A stretch of 64,000 nucleotides of DNA, taken from assembly GCF_900099775.1 (NCBI RefSeq), contig NZ_FMTM01000001.1, positions 930,001-994,000 of the forward strand, read 5' to 3'. Position 1 is the stretch's first letter; every line of letters begins with the position of its first letter. The DNA comes from Rhizobium mongolense subsp. loessense. GTDB lineage: Bacteria > Pseudomonadota > Alphaproteobacteria > Rhizobiales > Rhizobiaceae. This document shows positions 34,555 to 43,426 of this stretch, piece after piece. The position numbers and the translations under genes were made by a program. Below the pieces are notes generated by a model. It was given only the letters and a program-made list of their open reading frames with translations, did no database searches and was not told the DNA's origin.

Positions 34555-35754
34555 TCAAGCCGTCTTCTTGGTCTTTGCGACGCGAATGCTTTCGGCAGCG
34601 CGCTCCACGCGGGCCAGCCCCTCGCGCGCTTCCTCCGCCGTGACGACCAGGGGCGGAAGGAGACGGATGACATTGTCGCCCGCCGGAATGGCCAGAAGAT
34701 GAGCAGCACGAATGGCCTGCAGCAGTTCGGACGACGGGACGGCTGCCTTGATGCCGAGCATCAGGCCTTCGCCGCGCACATTCTCGATAACATCCGGATA
34801 GCGGTCCTTCAGCGAGGCAAGGCCCTGGCGGAAGACAAGCGCCACGTCGCGCACATGCTGCAGGAAACCGTCGGCCAGGATGACGTCGAGCACTGCGCTG
34901 CCGACCGCCATGGCAAGCGGATTGCCGCCATAGGTGGAACCATGCGTGCCGGCCTTCATGCCGGAAGCGGCATCCGCGGTCGCAAGGCAGGCGCCGAGCG
35001 GGAAGCCGCCGCCGATGCCCTTCGCCACCGCCATGATATCCGGCGTGACGCCGGACCATTCGTGGGCAAAGAGCTTGCCTGTGCGGCCGACGCCGGACTG
35101 AACCTCGTCAAGAATCAACAACAGGCCCTTGTCGTCGCAGAGCTGGCGGAGCGCCTTCATGAATTCGTTTGTCGCCGGACGAATACCGCCCTCACCCTGC
35201 ACCGGCTCTATGAGGATGCCCGCCGTCGCATCCGTGACCGCGGCGCGGACCGCCTCGATATCGCCGAACGGAACCTGATCGAAACCCGGTGCCTTGGGAC
35301 CGAAGCCTTCGAGATACTTCTCCTGCCCGCCGGCAGCGATCGTCGCCAGCGTGCGGCCATGGAAAGCGCCTTCGAAGGTGACGATGTGAAAGCGTTCTGG
35401 ATGGCCCTTGGAATACTGATAGCGGCGCGCGGTCTTGATCGCGCATTCCAGTGCCTCGGCGCCGGAATTGGTGAAAAACACCTTGTCGGCGAATGTGACG
35501 TCGGTCAGCCGCTTGGCAAGCGCCTCCTGGCCTGGAATTTCATAGATGTTCGACAGATGCCAAACCTTGTCGGCCTGCGCCTTCAGGGCTTCAACGACAT
35601 GCGGATTGCCGTGGCCGACGGATGTTACGGCAACGCCTGCACCAAAATCCAGATATCGCTCGCCGCCCTCGGTGATCAGCCACACGCCCTCACCTCGCTC
35701 GAACCGCAGAGGGGCGCGAGAATAGGTGTCATATAGCGGCGCGGCTTGAGCCAT
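34555..35754 (-). CDS. argD: acetylornithine aminotransferase
   Basis: 399 aa class III PLP aminotransferase for arginine synthesis (and probably succinyl-diaminopimelate). Motifs: [71 protein letters not shown] (PLP-binding Asp) and [14 protein letters not shown] (PLP Lys). The gene has a strong promoter at 35847-35875, and the leader carries a stable 5' hairpin. Last visible genes of the transcript are argF and hslO. Confidence 0.96.
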   Translation of the reverse strand: MAQAAPLYDTYSRAPLRFERGEGVWLITEGGERYLDFGAGVAVTSVGHGNPHVVEALKAQADKVWHLSNIYEIPGQEALAKRLTDVTFADKVFFTNSGAEALECAIKTARRYQYSKGHPERFHIVTFEGAFHGRTLATIAAGGQEKYLEGFGPKAPGFDQVPFGDIEAVRAAVTDATAGILIEPVQGEGGIRPATNEFMKALRQLCDDKGLLLILDEVQSGVGRTGKLFAHEWSGVTPDIMAVAKGIGGGFPLGACLATADAASGMKAGTHGSTYGGNPLAMAVGSAVLDVILADGFLQHVRDVALVFRQGLASLKDRYPDVIENVRGEGLMLGIKAAVPSSELLQAIRAAHLLAIPAGDNVIRLLPPLVVTAEEAREGLARVERAAESIRVAKTKKTA

Positions 35755-35823
35755 GGCGCGGTCTCCTGTCGTCGTTAGGGCAACCGGACTCCGGCTAAAA
35801 ACCAGGCCCGAAAAATTAAAAAT

Positions 35824-35839
35824 GCCGCCTTTCGGCGGC
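35824..35839 (-). promoter_or_regulatory. 5'-leader hairpin of the argD transcript
   Basis: GCCGCC-GAAA-GGCGGC followed on the minus strand by ATTTTTAATTTTT. It looks like an intrinsic terminator but sits almost at the predicted transcript start. A flanking GGCCC/GGGCC pair could close a larger stem around it. It could stabilise the mRNA 5' end or act as an attenuator. Confidence 0.5.
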
Positions 35840-35846
35840 GAGGGCC

Positions 35847-35875
35847 ACTATTGACGTTTCGCGCCGTAATGTCAA
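35847..35875 (-). promoter_or_regulatory. sigma-70 type promoter of argD
   Basis: Minus strand: TTGACA, 17 nt, AATAGT. Near-consensus -35, ideal spacing, moderate -10. Predicted start is about 35840, giving an ~85-nt leader. Confidence 0.65.
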
Positions 35876-35952
35876 CAAAACTGCGGATTTCGGCGCGTGT
35901 GGCCGGCAGCCGATCAGGCGAGCTATTTATCAACAGCTAATGTTGCAGAAAT

Positions 35953-36141
35953 GACTCGCTCGGGAAGCAAGTTGGGGAAAACTTGAAATTCGATTCATCC
36001 GGATTCCCGCGACTCTTGTCACGGAGTCAGCCTCACACTAGGTTAAAACTCAATTACTAGACTGCATGCGGCGGAACTAGTCACCACAATTGGTCAGGCG
36101 TTTCCTGCTTCGGACGTGTCCGGAGCAACGGTGAAGGATTC
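35953..36141. promoter_or_regulatory. cluster of six GANTC (CcrM methylation) sites upstream of gcrA
   Basis: GANTC at 35953, 35992, 36002, 36011, 36024 and 36137: six in about 190 nt, against roughly one expected by chance. CcrM methylates this motif and GcrA acts at methylated GANTC promoters in Caulobacter, so methylation-dependent control of gcrA is plausible. Confidence 0.7.
36043..36057 (+). promoter_or_regulatory. CtrA-like box upstream of gcrA
   Basis: TTAA-N7-TTAC, one mismatch from the TTAA-N7-TTAA consensus, 118 nt before the gcrA start. Confidence 0.45.
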
Positions 36142-36174
36142 TGCCTTCACAACGCTAAACGGCGGAGACAGGGC

Positions 36175-36708
36175 ATGAACTGGACAGACGAGCGTGTCGA
36201 AAAACTCAAGAAGCTTTGGTCCGAAGGATTGAGCGCGAGCCAGATTGCGGCGCAACTCGGCGGAGTGAGCAGGAACGCGGTCATTGGCAAGGTCCACAGG
36301 CTTAGCCTTCCGGGCCGCGCCAAGGCCGGCGGTGCGACGACGACCGCACGCGCACCGAAGCGCAATACTTCGGCTGTCCGCGCGCCGAATTATGCATCGC
36401 GGATCGCGACCCGCACCGTTACGCGCCAGCAGGGCGCGACGATGCTCAAGGAAGAGGTCGAAATCGATCTCATGGAGGAGATGGACTATCGTCCGGCCGC
36501 AAACGTTGTCGTGCCGATCTCCCGTCGTCTGGGTCTGACGGAACTCACGGAGCGTACCTGCAAGTGGCCGGTCGGCGACCCGCTGAAGGACGACTTCCAC
36601 TTCTGCGGCTGCGACAGCCCGGACTCTTCCCCTTACTGCAGCTATCACCAGCGCATGGCCTATCAGCCGGTCAACGAACGCCGCCGGACCGCAGCCCGCG
36701 CAAGCTGA
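36175..36708 (+). CDS. gcrA: GcrA cell-cycle regulator
   Basis: 177 aa. The N-terminal HTH-like region MNWTDERVEKLKKLWSEGLS...QIAAQLGG, SRNAVIGKVHRLSLPGR is the GcrA signature. The C-terminal sigma-70-binding part ends in LTERTCKWPVGDP, FHFCGCDSPDSSPYCSYH with clustered cysteines. GcrA works with sigma-70 at promoters containing GANTC sites methylated by CcrM; its own upstream region is rich in them. Next to argD as in other Rhizobiaceae. Confidence 0.96.
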   Translation: MNWTDERVEKLKKLWSEGLSASQIAAQLGGVSRNAVIGKVHRLSLPGRAKAGGATTTARAPKRNTSAVRAPNYASRIATRTVTRQQGATMLKEEVEIDLMEEMDYRPAANVVVPISRRLGLTELTERTCKWPVGDPLKDDFHFCGCDSPDSSPYCSYHQRMAYQPVNERRRTAARAS

Positions 36709-36730
36709 GCCGGATAAGTAACAAACAAAA

Positions 36731-36756
36731 ACGGGTCCTCGCAGGCCCGTTTTTTT
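36731..36756. terminator. bidirectional intrinsic terminator between gcrA and phoR
   Basis: ACGGG...CCCGT outer stem with an inner CCT/AGG pairing and seven T on the plus strand; the preceding A-rich stretch gives a T-run on the minus strand, so it serves gcrA and the convergent kinase gene. Confidence 0.8.
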
Positions 36757-36817
36757 GCGTCTGGAAATGGAGACCTCGGCCTCAGATCCACCACCAATAT
36801 TCCAGGGATTTACGTCG

Positions 36818-38107
36818 TCAGAAACGAACGGTGAAGTCCGTTCCCTTGCCGATTTCGGACTTGACGATCAGCCGCGCGCGGTGGCGCGTCAGGATATGCT
36901 TTACGATCGCCAGACCGAGACCGGTGCCCTTCTTGGAGCGGCTGTCTTCGATATTGACGCGATAAAAGCGCTCCGTGAGGCGCGGCACATGCTCGGCGGG
37001 GATACCCGGGCCCTTATCTGCGATGCTGACTTCAACCGCCTCGCCGGATGCATTTTTGACACGGACATCGACGACCTTACCCTCCTGGCCGTACTTGCAT
37101 GCATTCTCCATGAGATTTTCAAAAACCTGGACCAGTTCGTCGCGGTCTCCGAGAACCTCCGCCTTGCCTTCCGGCAGGTGCAGATTGATCTCGACGCCAA
37201 CCTCCGTGGCAAGCGGCACCAACGCGTCCCTGACATGTCCGAGCAACGGCACGAGATCGACCTTCTCGTCCGGTGCAATATGCGACTTGAGCTCAAGACG
37301 GGAAAGCGAGAGAAGATCGTCGACAAGGCGGCTCATGCGAGTCGTCTGGTCGAACATGATGCCCAGGAAGCGCTCCTGCGCCTTCGGATCATTCTTTGCC
37401 GGGCCTTGGATGGTCTCGATGAAACCGCGGAGCGACGCAAGCGGAGTCCGCAGCTCATGGCTAGCATTGGCAACAAAATCCGACCGCATGCGATCGATAC
37501 GCCGCACCTCGGAGATATCGCGGAACGAAAGCAGGAAAAAGCGCTCGCCATTTCCGGCACCGCCGAGGTCGATCGGCGCGCTGCGAACAATATAGACGCG
37601 CTCCGACGGCAGGCGCTCGGAATGCTCGATCTGGTTGGGAGCGTTGGTGGCGATCGTCTCTCCCACCATGTCCAGAATGCCCGGCGAGCGCAGGCGCGCA
37701 GAAATATGGGCCCCGATCACCACTTCGCCAAAGGCCTTTTCCGCGGCGCGGTTCTGGAAGAGAACGGAGGCATCGCCTGAGAGGAGCATCACGGGCATAT
37801 CGAGGCCAGCCAGCGTTGCGGAGACGGCGGGCAGCAGACTTGCTGGCGCTTCCGGTTCGACTTCCGGCGGTTCCGCAAGCTTTGCCTGCACGCCCGGCAT
37901 GCTGTTTAGAAGCACAATGGCAATCATTAAAACAAGAAGGCCCAGCACCGCCCACTTGTTCATGCCGGCCGCAAGCGCAACGAGGCCAATGACGATCGCC
38001 GCGAGCAGGACCGTTCGCTGCTGCCGGATGCGGGCCATGAGCCCCGTTGTCCATGGCATTTCGTCTTCCAAGTGTTCCTCGCCCGGTCGGTTCGTTCTTA
38101 TGTTCAA
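36818..38107 (-). CDS. phoR: PhoR-like sensor histidine kinase
   Basis: 429 aa. Two adjacent TM helices (about residues 33-50 and 52-68), a PAS-like region (about 100-200; VMLLSGDASVLFQNRAAEKA), HisKA H-box ASHELRTPLASLRGF (His about 218) and HATPase boxes (N: NLMENACKYG, G1: DKGPGIP, G2: GTGLGLAIVKH). It matches the phosphate-starvation kinase by its position beside ppk2. The phoB, phoU and pst genes expected downstream are missing here; transcription ends at the gcrA terminator. A start at the second Met (MPWTTGL) is possible. Confidence 0.85.
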   Translation of the reverse strand: MNIRTNRPGEEHLEDEMPWTTGLMARIRQQRTVLLAAIVIGLVALAAGMNKWAVLGLLVLMIAIVLLNSMPGVQAKLAEPPEVEPEAPASLLPAVSATLAGLDMPVMLLSGDASVLFQNRAAEKAFGEVVIGAHISARLRSPGILDMVGETIATNAPNQIEHSERLPSERVYIVRSAPIDLGGAGNGERFFLLSFRDISEVRRIDRMRSDFVANASHELRTPLASLRGFIETIQGPAKNDPKAQERFLGIMFDQTTRMSRLVDDLLSLSRLELKSHIAPDEKVDLVPLLGHVRDALVPLATEVGVEINLHLPEGKAEVLGDRDELVQVFENLMENACKYGQEGKVVDVRVKNASGEAVEVSIADKGPGIPAEHVPRLTERFYRVNIEDSRSKKGTGLGLAIVKHILTRHRARLIVKSEIGKGTDFTVRF

Positions 38108-38130
38108 ACTCTGCCTGATAGCCGTGATTC

Positions 38131-38137
38131 ATGACAG
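38131..38137 (-). promoter_or_regulatory. possible Pho-box half-site
   Basis: CTGTCAT on the minus strand in the phoR-ppk2 divergent region. Only one good half-site is visible, so the call is weak. Confidence 0.25.
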
Positions 38138-38269
38138 AAGTTTTCCGCCGCTGCCATCTGCCGTAAAAGCGGCAATCGAAACACACAGGAATTTTGCCTG
38201 CCGCAACGGATTTGATTTTCAATGGAAAATATGATCGCCTGCGAAGAAAGCCACAGGCGGAGAAGGAAT

Positions 38270-39151
38270 ATGGCCGAAGCTGTTGAAAGCCGCGCGGTTG
38301 AACTGGACATCAAGGGCAAGAAGCGCGTCTTCGATGTCGACGATCCGGTGCTTCCGGACTGGATCGATGAAGAGGCGCTGGAATCGGGGGATTTTCCTTA
38401 CAAGAAAAAGCTGAACGAGGAAGAATATCTCGAAGAGCTGGAAAAGCTGCAGATCGAACTGGTCAAAGTGCAGTTCTGGCTGCAGGCGACCGGCAAAAGG
38501 GTGATGGCGCTCTTTGAGGGCCGCGATGCGGCCGGCAAGGGCGGCGCCATCTCGGCCTCCTCCGCCCACATGAACCCGCGCCTTGCCCGCGTCGTCGCAC
38601 TCGCCAAGCCGAATGATCGCGAACTCGGCCAATGGTATTTCCAGCGCTACATCGCCCAGTTTCCGACGGCCGGCGAGTTCGTTCTCTTTGACCGCTCCTG
38701 GTACAACCGCGCAGGTGTCGAACCGGTCATGGGGTTTTGCACGCCCAAGCAATACGAGGATTTTCTCAAGCAGGCGCCGCAGCTGGAAAAGATCATTGCC
38801 CACGAAGGCATTCACTTCTTCAAGTTCTATCTGGATATCGGCCGCGAGATGCAACTCAAGCGCTTCCACGACCGCAGGCACGATCCGCTGAAGGTATGGA
38901 AGCTTTCCTCGATGGATATCGCTGCGCTCACCAAATGGGACGACTACAGCGACAAACGCGAGCGGATGCTCAAGGAGACGCATACGGAATTTGCGCCCTG
39001 GACGGTCATCCGCGCCAACGACAAACGCCGCGCGCGGCTCAACCTCATCCGTCACATGCTGAAGAAAATGGATTACGACGGAAAGGACGACAAGGCGATC
39101 GGCGATCTCGACGACAAGATCATCGGCGCGGGATCCGGCTTTTTGAAATAA
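38270..39151 (+). CDS. ppk2: polyphosphate kinase 2
   Basis: 293 aa from ATG 38270 (GGAGAAGG upstream). Class I PPK2, using polyphosphate to phosphorylate nucleoside diphosphates (GDP/ADP). Walker [10 protein letters not shown], lid and Walker [20 protein letters not shown], and [16 protein letters not shown]...FFKFYLDIG. Close to the SMc02148/Atu0418 type, the enzyme studied in Sinorhizobium and Agrobacterium. Divergent from phoR, consistent with phosphate control. Confidence 0.95.
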   Translation: MAEAVESRAVELDIKGKKRVFDVDDPVLPDWIDEEALESGDFPYKKKLNEEEYLEELEKLQIELVKVQFWLQATGKRVMALFEGRDAAGKGGAISASSAHMNPRLARVVALAKPNDRELGQWYFQRYIAQFPTAGEFVLFDRSWYNRAGVEPVMGFCTPKQYEDFLKQAPQLEKIIAHEGIHFFKFYLDIGREMQLKRFHDRRHDPLKVWKLSSMDIAALTKWDDYSDKRERMLKETHTEFAPWTVIRANDKRRARLNLIRHMLKKMDYDGKDDKAIGDLDDKIIGAGSGFLK

Positions 39152-39154
39152 GGG

Positions 39155-40339
39155 TCACTGCCCCGGCAGGATGCGCACGGCGTAGAGGTTGATGCCTCGC
39201 GCTTTGCCGTCGACATCGCTGTTGATCATCAGCCTGCCATCGCCACTCGGCGCCAACGACCGGTCGAAGGTAACCTGAAGCAGGGCGTCGGACTTTTCGC
39301 GGGTGACGCTGAACCGATGGCGGGCGCAATTGCCGAGCGTCTGGAAATTGCATTCGACCATCACCTGCGTCGGCTCGTCGCTCGTCGATTGCAACGTGAT
39401 CGCGATCGTCGAGGATTTGCCGGCGAGCTCTCGAAGTACGTCTTTCGGAACGCTGATGCCGATATTGCCATCGGCACCGTTGCTTTCCGAGATCAAGCGA
39501 ACAGCCGGACCATCGTTTTCGGCGATGTTTTCCGTCCGTGCCCGCGGGCCGCTTTCGATCTTGGCAGCGTCCGAAGGCTCGAATATCTCGATCCATTCCG
39601 CAGAAAAGCGGTTCTGCGGGTCGATCGTGACCGGTTGATCGACATGCGGCGTCGTATTCGCAGCGCCTTCGTCCACACCGTCGAAGTCTTCCGGCTCGGT
39701 ACTGGCAGGCGGATTGGCGACGCTGGTGTCGCGCTCGGCCGCCGTCAGGAAGAGGCCGGACTTATAAGCCCACCAGGCCCCCATGCCGATGAAGGCGATC
39801 AGCACGCACCAGACGAGCAGCCGCGAGAAGAATTTTCGCGGCTTGCGACGCTTTGCAGCCCCCTCGGGCCGGAAGTCCATATGAGCGGAGGGGCGGCTTT
39901 CGGGTGCAAGGGCTTCGCCGGTCTGAGCTGCAGCACCGCGATGATCGGACGTAGCGGCATGGACGTCATCAAGCCTCGACTCGTCGTAGGCAGGCCTTGC
40001 CGAATAGCCTCGTGTTTCACCGCCGACCTGAGGCGCGTCATGTTCAAAGCGCTCGTCGTGCCTGACCGGCGGCGGAATTTCGGCGACGGGCGGAACGGGC
40101 ACTGCCGGTGGACCCTGGCGCGGATGCAGGCGCTCGCGTTCTTCGGCCTCGATCATGTGAATGGTCGTTTCGAGCCGATGACGATGATGCGCAATCGCTT
40201 CCCGGTCGGTGATATCCTGCTTGCGAAGGCCGGCCTCCAGCGCTTGGCGGGCCGATTGATAAATCCTTGCACGGACTTCCGGATTATCGCGATCGGAGTT
40301 GTTAAGCGCCGTTCTGATTGCCGTTTCTAATCCGCTCAC
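39155..40339 (-). CDS. conserved membrane-anchored protein of unknown function
   Basis: 394 aa. The N-terminal ~75 residues are helical (AIRTALNNSDRDNPEVRARI; IYQSARQALEAGLRKQ), then a Pro-rich linker, one TM helix around residues 175-197 (RLLVWCVLIAFIGMGAWWAY) and a periplasmic beta-rich domain from about 225 (NRFSAEWIEIFEPSDAAKIE; VMVECNFQTLGNCARHRFSV). It looks like a Rhizobiales-specific envelope protein. It ends 3 nt from the ppk2 stop (convergent). Confidence 0.8.
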   Translation of the reverse strand: MSGLETAIRTALNNSDRDNPEVRARIYQSARQALEAGLRKQDITDREAIAHHRHRLETTIHMIEAEERERLHPRQGPPAVPVPPVAEIPPPVRHDERFEHDAPQVGGETRGYSARPAYDESRLDDVHAATSDHRGAAAQTGEALAPESRPSAHMDFRPEGAAKRRKPRKFFSRLLVWCVLIAFIGMGAWWAYKSGLFLTAAERDTSVANPPASTEPEDFDGVDEGAANTTPHVDQPVTIDPQNRFSAEWIEIFEPSDAAKIESGPRARTENIAENDGPAVRLISESNGADGNIGISVPKDVLRELAGKSSTIAITLQSTSDEPTQVMVECNFQTLGNCARHRFSVTREKSDALLQVTFDRSLAPSGDGRLMINSDVDGKARGINLYAVRILPGQ

Positions 40340-40576
40340 ATCCGATCCTTCATGCTGGCATCAGGCATCACTGAAATCTTTACAAATGCCTAACAAAACT
40401 CGGTAGCGTCAATGGCTGAAAACCGCAAGTCTTGCGTCTGGCAGCATTTCGCATCGCAGGCAATAAATATGCCCATTACCCCGCCCTTGCCCACTTATGT
40501 CGACAGCCAATCTCTGCGGAATCGACAGGTCGGCGCTCACGCACACTCTTTTCCTCGCTCATCAAGTCTGTTATCA

Positions 40577-40602
40577 AATTGACGTTTTCGTAAACGTCAA
40601 TT
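40577..40602. promoter_or_regulatory. perfect 11-bp inverted repeat before the nitronate monooxygenase gene
   Basis: AATTGACGTTT-TCGT-AAACGTCAATT, ending 2 nt before the first possible start (ATG 40605) and 14 nt before the preferred one. A repressor bound here would block transcription or translation. The ACGTTT/AAACGT core resembles operators of branched-chain or fatty-acid catabolic regulators (e.g. LiuR/TetR types), but no regulator gene adjoins it. Confidence 0.65.
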
Positions 40603-40616
40603 GAATGGTGAATGCA

Positions 40617-41576
40617 ATGTCCCTTCCCAAAATCCTCACGGAAAACCTGAGACTGCCGGTTCTTGCTTCACCGCTTTTTATCATCTCGCATCCGGCCCTG
40701 ACGCTGGCGCAATGCAAGGCGGGCGTGATCGGCGCTTTTCCGGCACTAAATGCCCGGCCCGAAAGCCAGCTCGACGAATGGCTGGCAATGATCACCGAAG
40801 ACATCGCGGCCTACAACGCCGCCAATCCAGACAGGCCGGCAGCTCCCTTTGCCGTCAATCAGATCGTCCACATGTCGAACAAGCGGCTGGAGCACGACTT
40901 GCGCCTCTGCGTCAAATACAAGGTGCCCATCGTGATCTCTTCGCTCGGTGCCGTGCCCGAAGTGAATGCGGCCGTACACTCCTATGGCGGCATTGTGCTC
41001 CACGATGTCATCAACAACCGCCACGCCAATTCGGCGATTAGGAAGGGTGCCGATGGACTGATTGCGGTAGCGGCGGGCGCCGGCGGGCATGCCGGCACGC
41101 TGTCGCCCTTCGCTCTGGTACAGGAAATCCGTGAATGGTTCGACGGGCCGCTGCTTTTGGCAGGCGCGATCGCCACCGGCGGCGCGATCCTTGCAGCACA
41201 GGCGATGGGCGCCGACATGGCCTATATCGGAACACCGTTCATCGCGACCGAGGAAGCGCGCGCCACCGACGCCTACAAGCAGGCAATCGTCGCGGGCGCT
41301 GCAAACGACATCGTCTATTCCAACTATTTCACCGGTGTGCACGGCAACTACCTGAAGCCATCGATCCAAGCCGTCGGCCTCGACCCGGACAACCTGCCGG
41401 TAGCGGACCCATCGAAGCTGGATTTCGAGCAGGCCGTCGGCGGCGCAAAGGCCTGGAAGGACGTCTGGGGGAGCGGCCAGGGCATCAGCGCGATCAAGGC
41501 GGTTGAGCCGGTCGCCAAGCTCGTCGACAGGCTGGAGGCCGAATTCCGCGCGGCGCGTGCGCGTCTCTCGCTCTGA
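40617..41576 (+). CDS. nitronate monooxygenase
   Basis: 319 aa from ATG 40617; ATG 40605 in the same frame is possible. FMN-dependent 2-nitropropane dioxygenase family: LPVLASPLFIISHPALTLAQ, AVNQIVHMSNKRLEHDL, ISSLGAVPEVN, the conserved His in AAGAGGHAGTLSPFALV, AGAIATGGAILAAQAMGADM and YIGTPFIATEEARA. It oxidises alkyl nitronates or propionate-3-nitronate, or detoxifies related compounds. A strong palindrome in front suggests a dedicated repressor. Confidence 0.9.
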   Translation: MSLPKILTENLRLPVLASPLFIISHPALTLAQCKAGVIGAFPALNARPESQLDEWLAMITEDIAAYNAANPDRPAAPFAVNQIVHMSNKRLEHDLRLCVKYKVPIVISSLGAVPEVNAAVHSYGGIVLHDVINNRHANSAIRKGADGLIAVAAGAGGHAGTLSPFALVQEIREWFDGPLLLAGAIATGGAILAAQAMGADMAYIGTPFIATEEARATDAYKQAIVAGAANDIVYSNYFTGVHGNYLKPSIQAVGLDPDNLPVADPSKLDFEQAVGGAKAWKDVWGSGQGISAIKAVEPVAKLVDRLEAEFRAARARLSL

Positions 41577-41700
41577 GATGCATGATCGTCTTCAACGGGC
41601 GTCTTTTTTGCCAAAGGCACGACAGGGCGCTTGAAATCTTCAAACAATGCCTGTATCAGCGCCATGCAAATCGCGGGCCGCACGGTTCGGCCGCCAAGTT

Positions 41701-41776
41701 GCCGCTTTAGCTCAGTCGGTAGAGCACATCATTCGTAATGATGGGGTCACGTGTTCGAGTCACGTAAGCGGCACCA
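41701..41776 (+). tRNA. tRNA-Thr (CGT)
   Basis: GCCGCTT...AAGCGGC acceptor, anticodon loop TTCGTAA (CGT), T-arm CACGTGTTCGAGTCACGTA, CCA encoded. The island with IS and phage remnants begins right after it, so it may have been an integration site. Confidence 0.95.
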
Positions 41777-41901
41777 TTTTCCTTAATAAAAACAATTAGC
41801 TACGCGGCATTGGCTGAAGGCATTTAGATGTCGAATTAGCCTGGGCACTGGGCGTGCGACCGTATTGATACCAACGGTAGGAGAGCTTGCAAGGATCCGC
41901 T

Positions 41902-42423
41902 TCAGCGCATCCACTCCCGCGAGCAAGCGACGCGACCTGTTTGATCGCCGTCCAGGGACCTGGCTAAAGCCTCTAATCGGACTGTACCGGTGCCAACAAT
42001 CAGTCCGAATTCTGCCAGATGGCTTCGGATGGCATTAAAGGCCTTCGTTCTCTGCCGGATGAACAATGCACGCGTTTTGATCAAAGCGGTCAGCGCTTGC
42101 TGGTCAGCCGTTTTCACAGGCACAAGGCGCATTCCCTCTTGTCGTGCAGCAACGGCGATGGCCTCAGCGTCGGCCGCGTCCGTCTTGTCTCGTTTGACAA
42201 ATGGCTTGACGTACTGACCGGGTAGGATGATGGCCCTATGCCCCAGTGCTTCGATTTCCCGCGCCCAGTAATGAGCACTGCCGCCTGCTTCCATTGCAAC
42301 GGTGCATGGTGACAATTGCTGTAAGAACGGCTGCACTTCGCTGCGGCGGAGCCTCTTGTTGAAAAGCTTTTTGCCATCGGCGTCCAGACCGTGAACTTGG
42401 AAAACGTTCGTGGCTAAGTCCAA
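41902..42423 (-). pseudogene. IS110/IS1111-family transposase fragment
   Basis: 173 codons of the N-terminal DEDD transposase domain: LDLATNVFQVHGLDADGKKL, VAMEAGGSAHYWAREIEALG, GHRAIILPGQYVKPFVKRDK with TDAADAEAIAVAARQEGMRL, and LIKTRALFIRQRTKAFNAIR. The start is damaged: ATG-GAG then a frame change before LDLATNVF. The C-terminal half (transposase_20 domain, normal total about 340 aa) is missing after LARSLDGDQ. Confidence 0.9.
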
Positions 42424-42723
42424 TCTCCATTGTTTATCTCCTCATGTGGATGGACAGAGGAGCCATACGTCGACTTCGGTTTCGCAAGAATGAAAGGCAT
42501 GCGAGGAACAATGCAGCCCCGGCGCCCGAAGCGATCCTCCGGTGATCCCTACCGAGCTCCGATTTAGCTTGTGGCGGTCTGGCTGGGCATCTCTCCTTAG
42601 TTCACCTCTACCTACACGACATCCTGAAGAAGATGTCTTGACTCTCATTTTGATGAGAACATAATAGGAACATAGCGCGTTGCGGCTGCGCCATCACGAT
42701 ACCTTTGAAACTGGAGAACGGAT
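42424..42723. mobile_element. left-end noncoding remnant of the IS110-type element
   Basis: No gene. The sequence upstream of the transposase start (GGAGATAAAC before ATG) and the following ~250 nt are consistent with the long noncoding end of IS110/IS1111 elements, but no terminal repeat could be fixed by eye. Confidence 0.4.
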
Positions 42724-43119
42724 ATGCTTCTACATCCGAACGATAAGCCGCGCCCTTTTGCGGAGGCGATCCATATTGACGATGACGACGACGATCAAGG
42801 CACGTATTGGACCCCCGCTGCACCAATGACGGTAAGCGAGGCTCATCCCAACTTGAAAGCTCAACTGCCGCCTCGGCTGGTTTTTCAGCGCATTCGCCTG
42901 ATGACGGCCTGCGCCTACGACGTGGCCTCAGGCGGTCCTGTAGGCTATTTTGAAATCGCTCTCGATCCGGACAACGAGCGGGCGTGCGGAGTATTTAGGA
43001 CGATATTCGAAGGCGAGGACATCACCAGCATGCCGGTGTGGTTCCCCTGCGAGAACGATGCGGAACTTGCTATTGATAAGGTCTTTCGGATTGCGCAGGC
43101 GGATGGCTGGGTTCTCTGA
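42724..43119 (+). CDS. hypothetical protein
   Basis: 131 aa. Acidic run IDDDDDDQGTYW near the N-terminus, then RLVFQRIRLMTACAYDVASG, YFEIALDPDNERACGVFRTI and a tail of mixed alpha/beta character. No family recognised. Its TGA overlaps the ATG of the next small gene (TGATG), so the two are cotranslated. Codon use looks coding. Confidence 0.6.
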   Translation: MLLHPNDKPRPFAEAIHIDDDDDDQGTYWTPAAPMTVSEAHPNLKAQLPPRLVFQRIRLMTACAYDVASGGPVGYFEIALDPDNERACGVFRTIFEGEDITSMPVWFPCENDAELAIDKVFRIAQADGWVL

Positions 43120-43313
43120 TGCTGACCGGTCGGAAGGAAGACATCGACTACGAGGTTGAAGCCGCTCTCGCCTTTCACGACGACGATGCCAAGGCGACGA
43201 TTGCAACGTTGCTGGCGGATAATCATCACTTGAGGCTGCAACTCGCATTGGCGGAAAAGGCGTTGAGCCGTGGCTTGGTCCGCGGCTGGCGCCCGAGTTT
43301 CGACCGGGACTAA
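43119..43313 (+). CDS. small hypothetical protein, 64 aa
   Basis: MLTGRKEDIDYEVEAALAFH, then a helical leucine-rich stretch TLLADNHHLRLQLALAEKAL suited to a coiled coil. Coupled to the preceding gene. Unknown function. Confidence 0.55.
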   Translation: MLTGRKEDIDYEVEAALAFHDDDAKATIATLLADNHHLRLQLALAEKALSRGLVRGWRPSFDRD

Positions 43314-43426
43314 TGATGCCGGAAATGCACTACATGCGGAAGCTGTCCCGTTGGACGCTACTGGACGCTGCGGACGCCGGGCAGCTCCTTGTACGGCAAT
43401 GTCCGGCCGGAGGTTCAGCCCACCTC

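Larger units (their letters stand above)
35876..36174. other. gcrA upstream region, no gene
   Basis: No coding sequence is supported. It contains the GANTC cluster and a CtrA-like box listed separately. Confidence 0.5.

Noticed and set aside
32711-34702. 663-codon plus-strand frame
   Set aside because: Runs antisense through hslO and argF; both real genes have intact motifs.
38131-38137. Pho box between phoR and ppk2
   Set aside because: Only one CTGTCAT half-site; not reported as a finding.
38219-39055. 278-codon minus-strand frame
   Set aside because: Shadow of ppk2.
41701-41776. Search for a second copy of the tRNA-Thr 3' end as an att site
   Set aside because: No duplicate of the T-arm/acceptor sequence seen downstream in the window.
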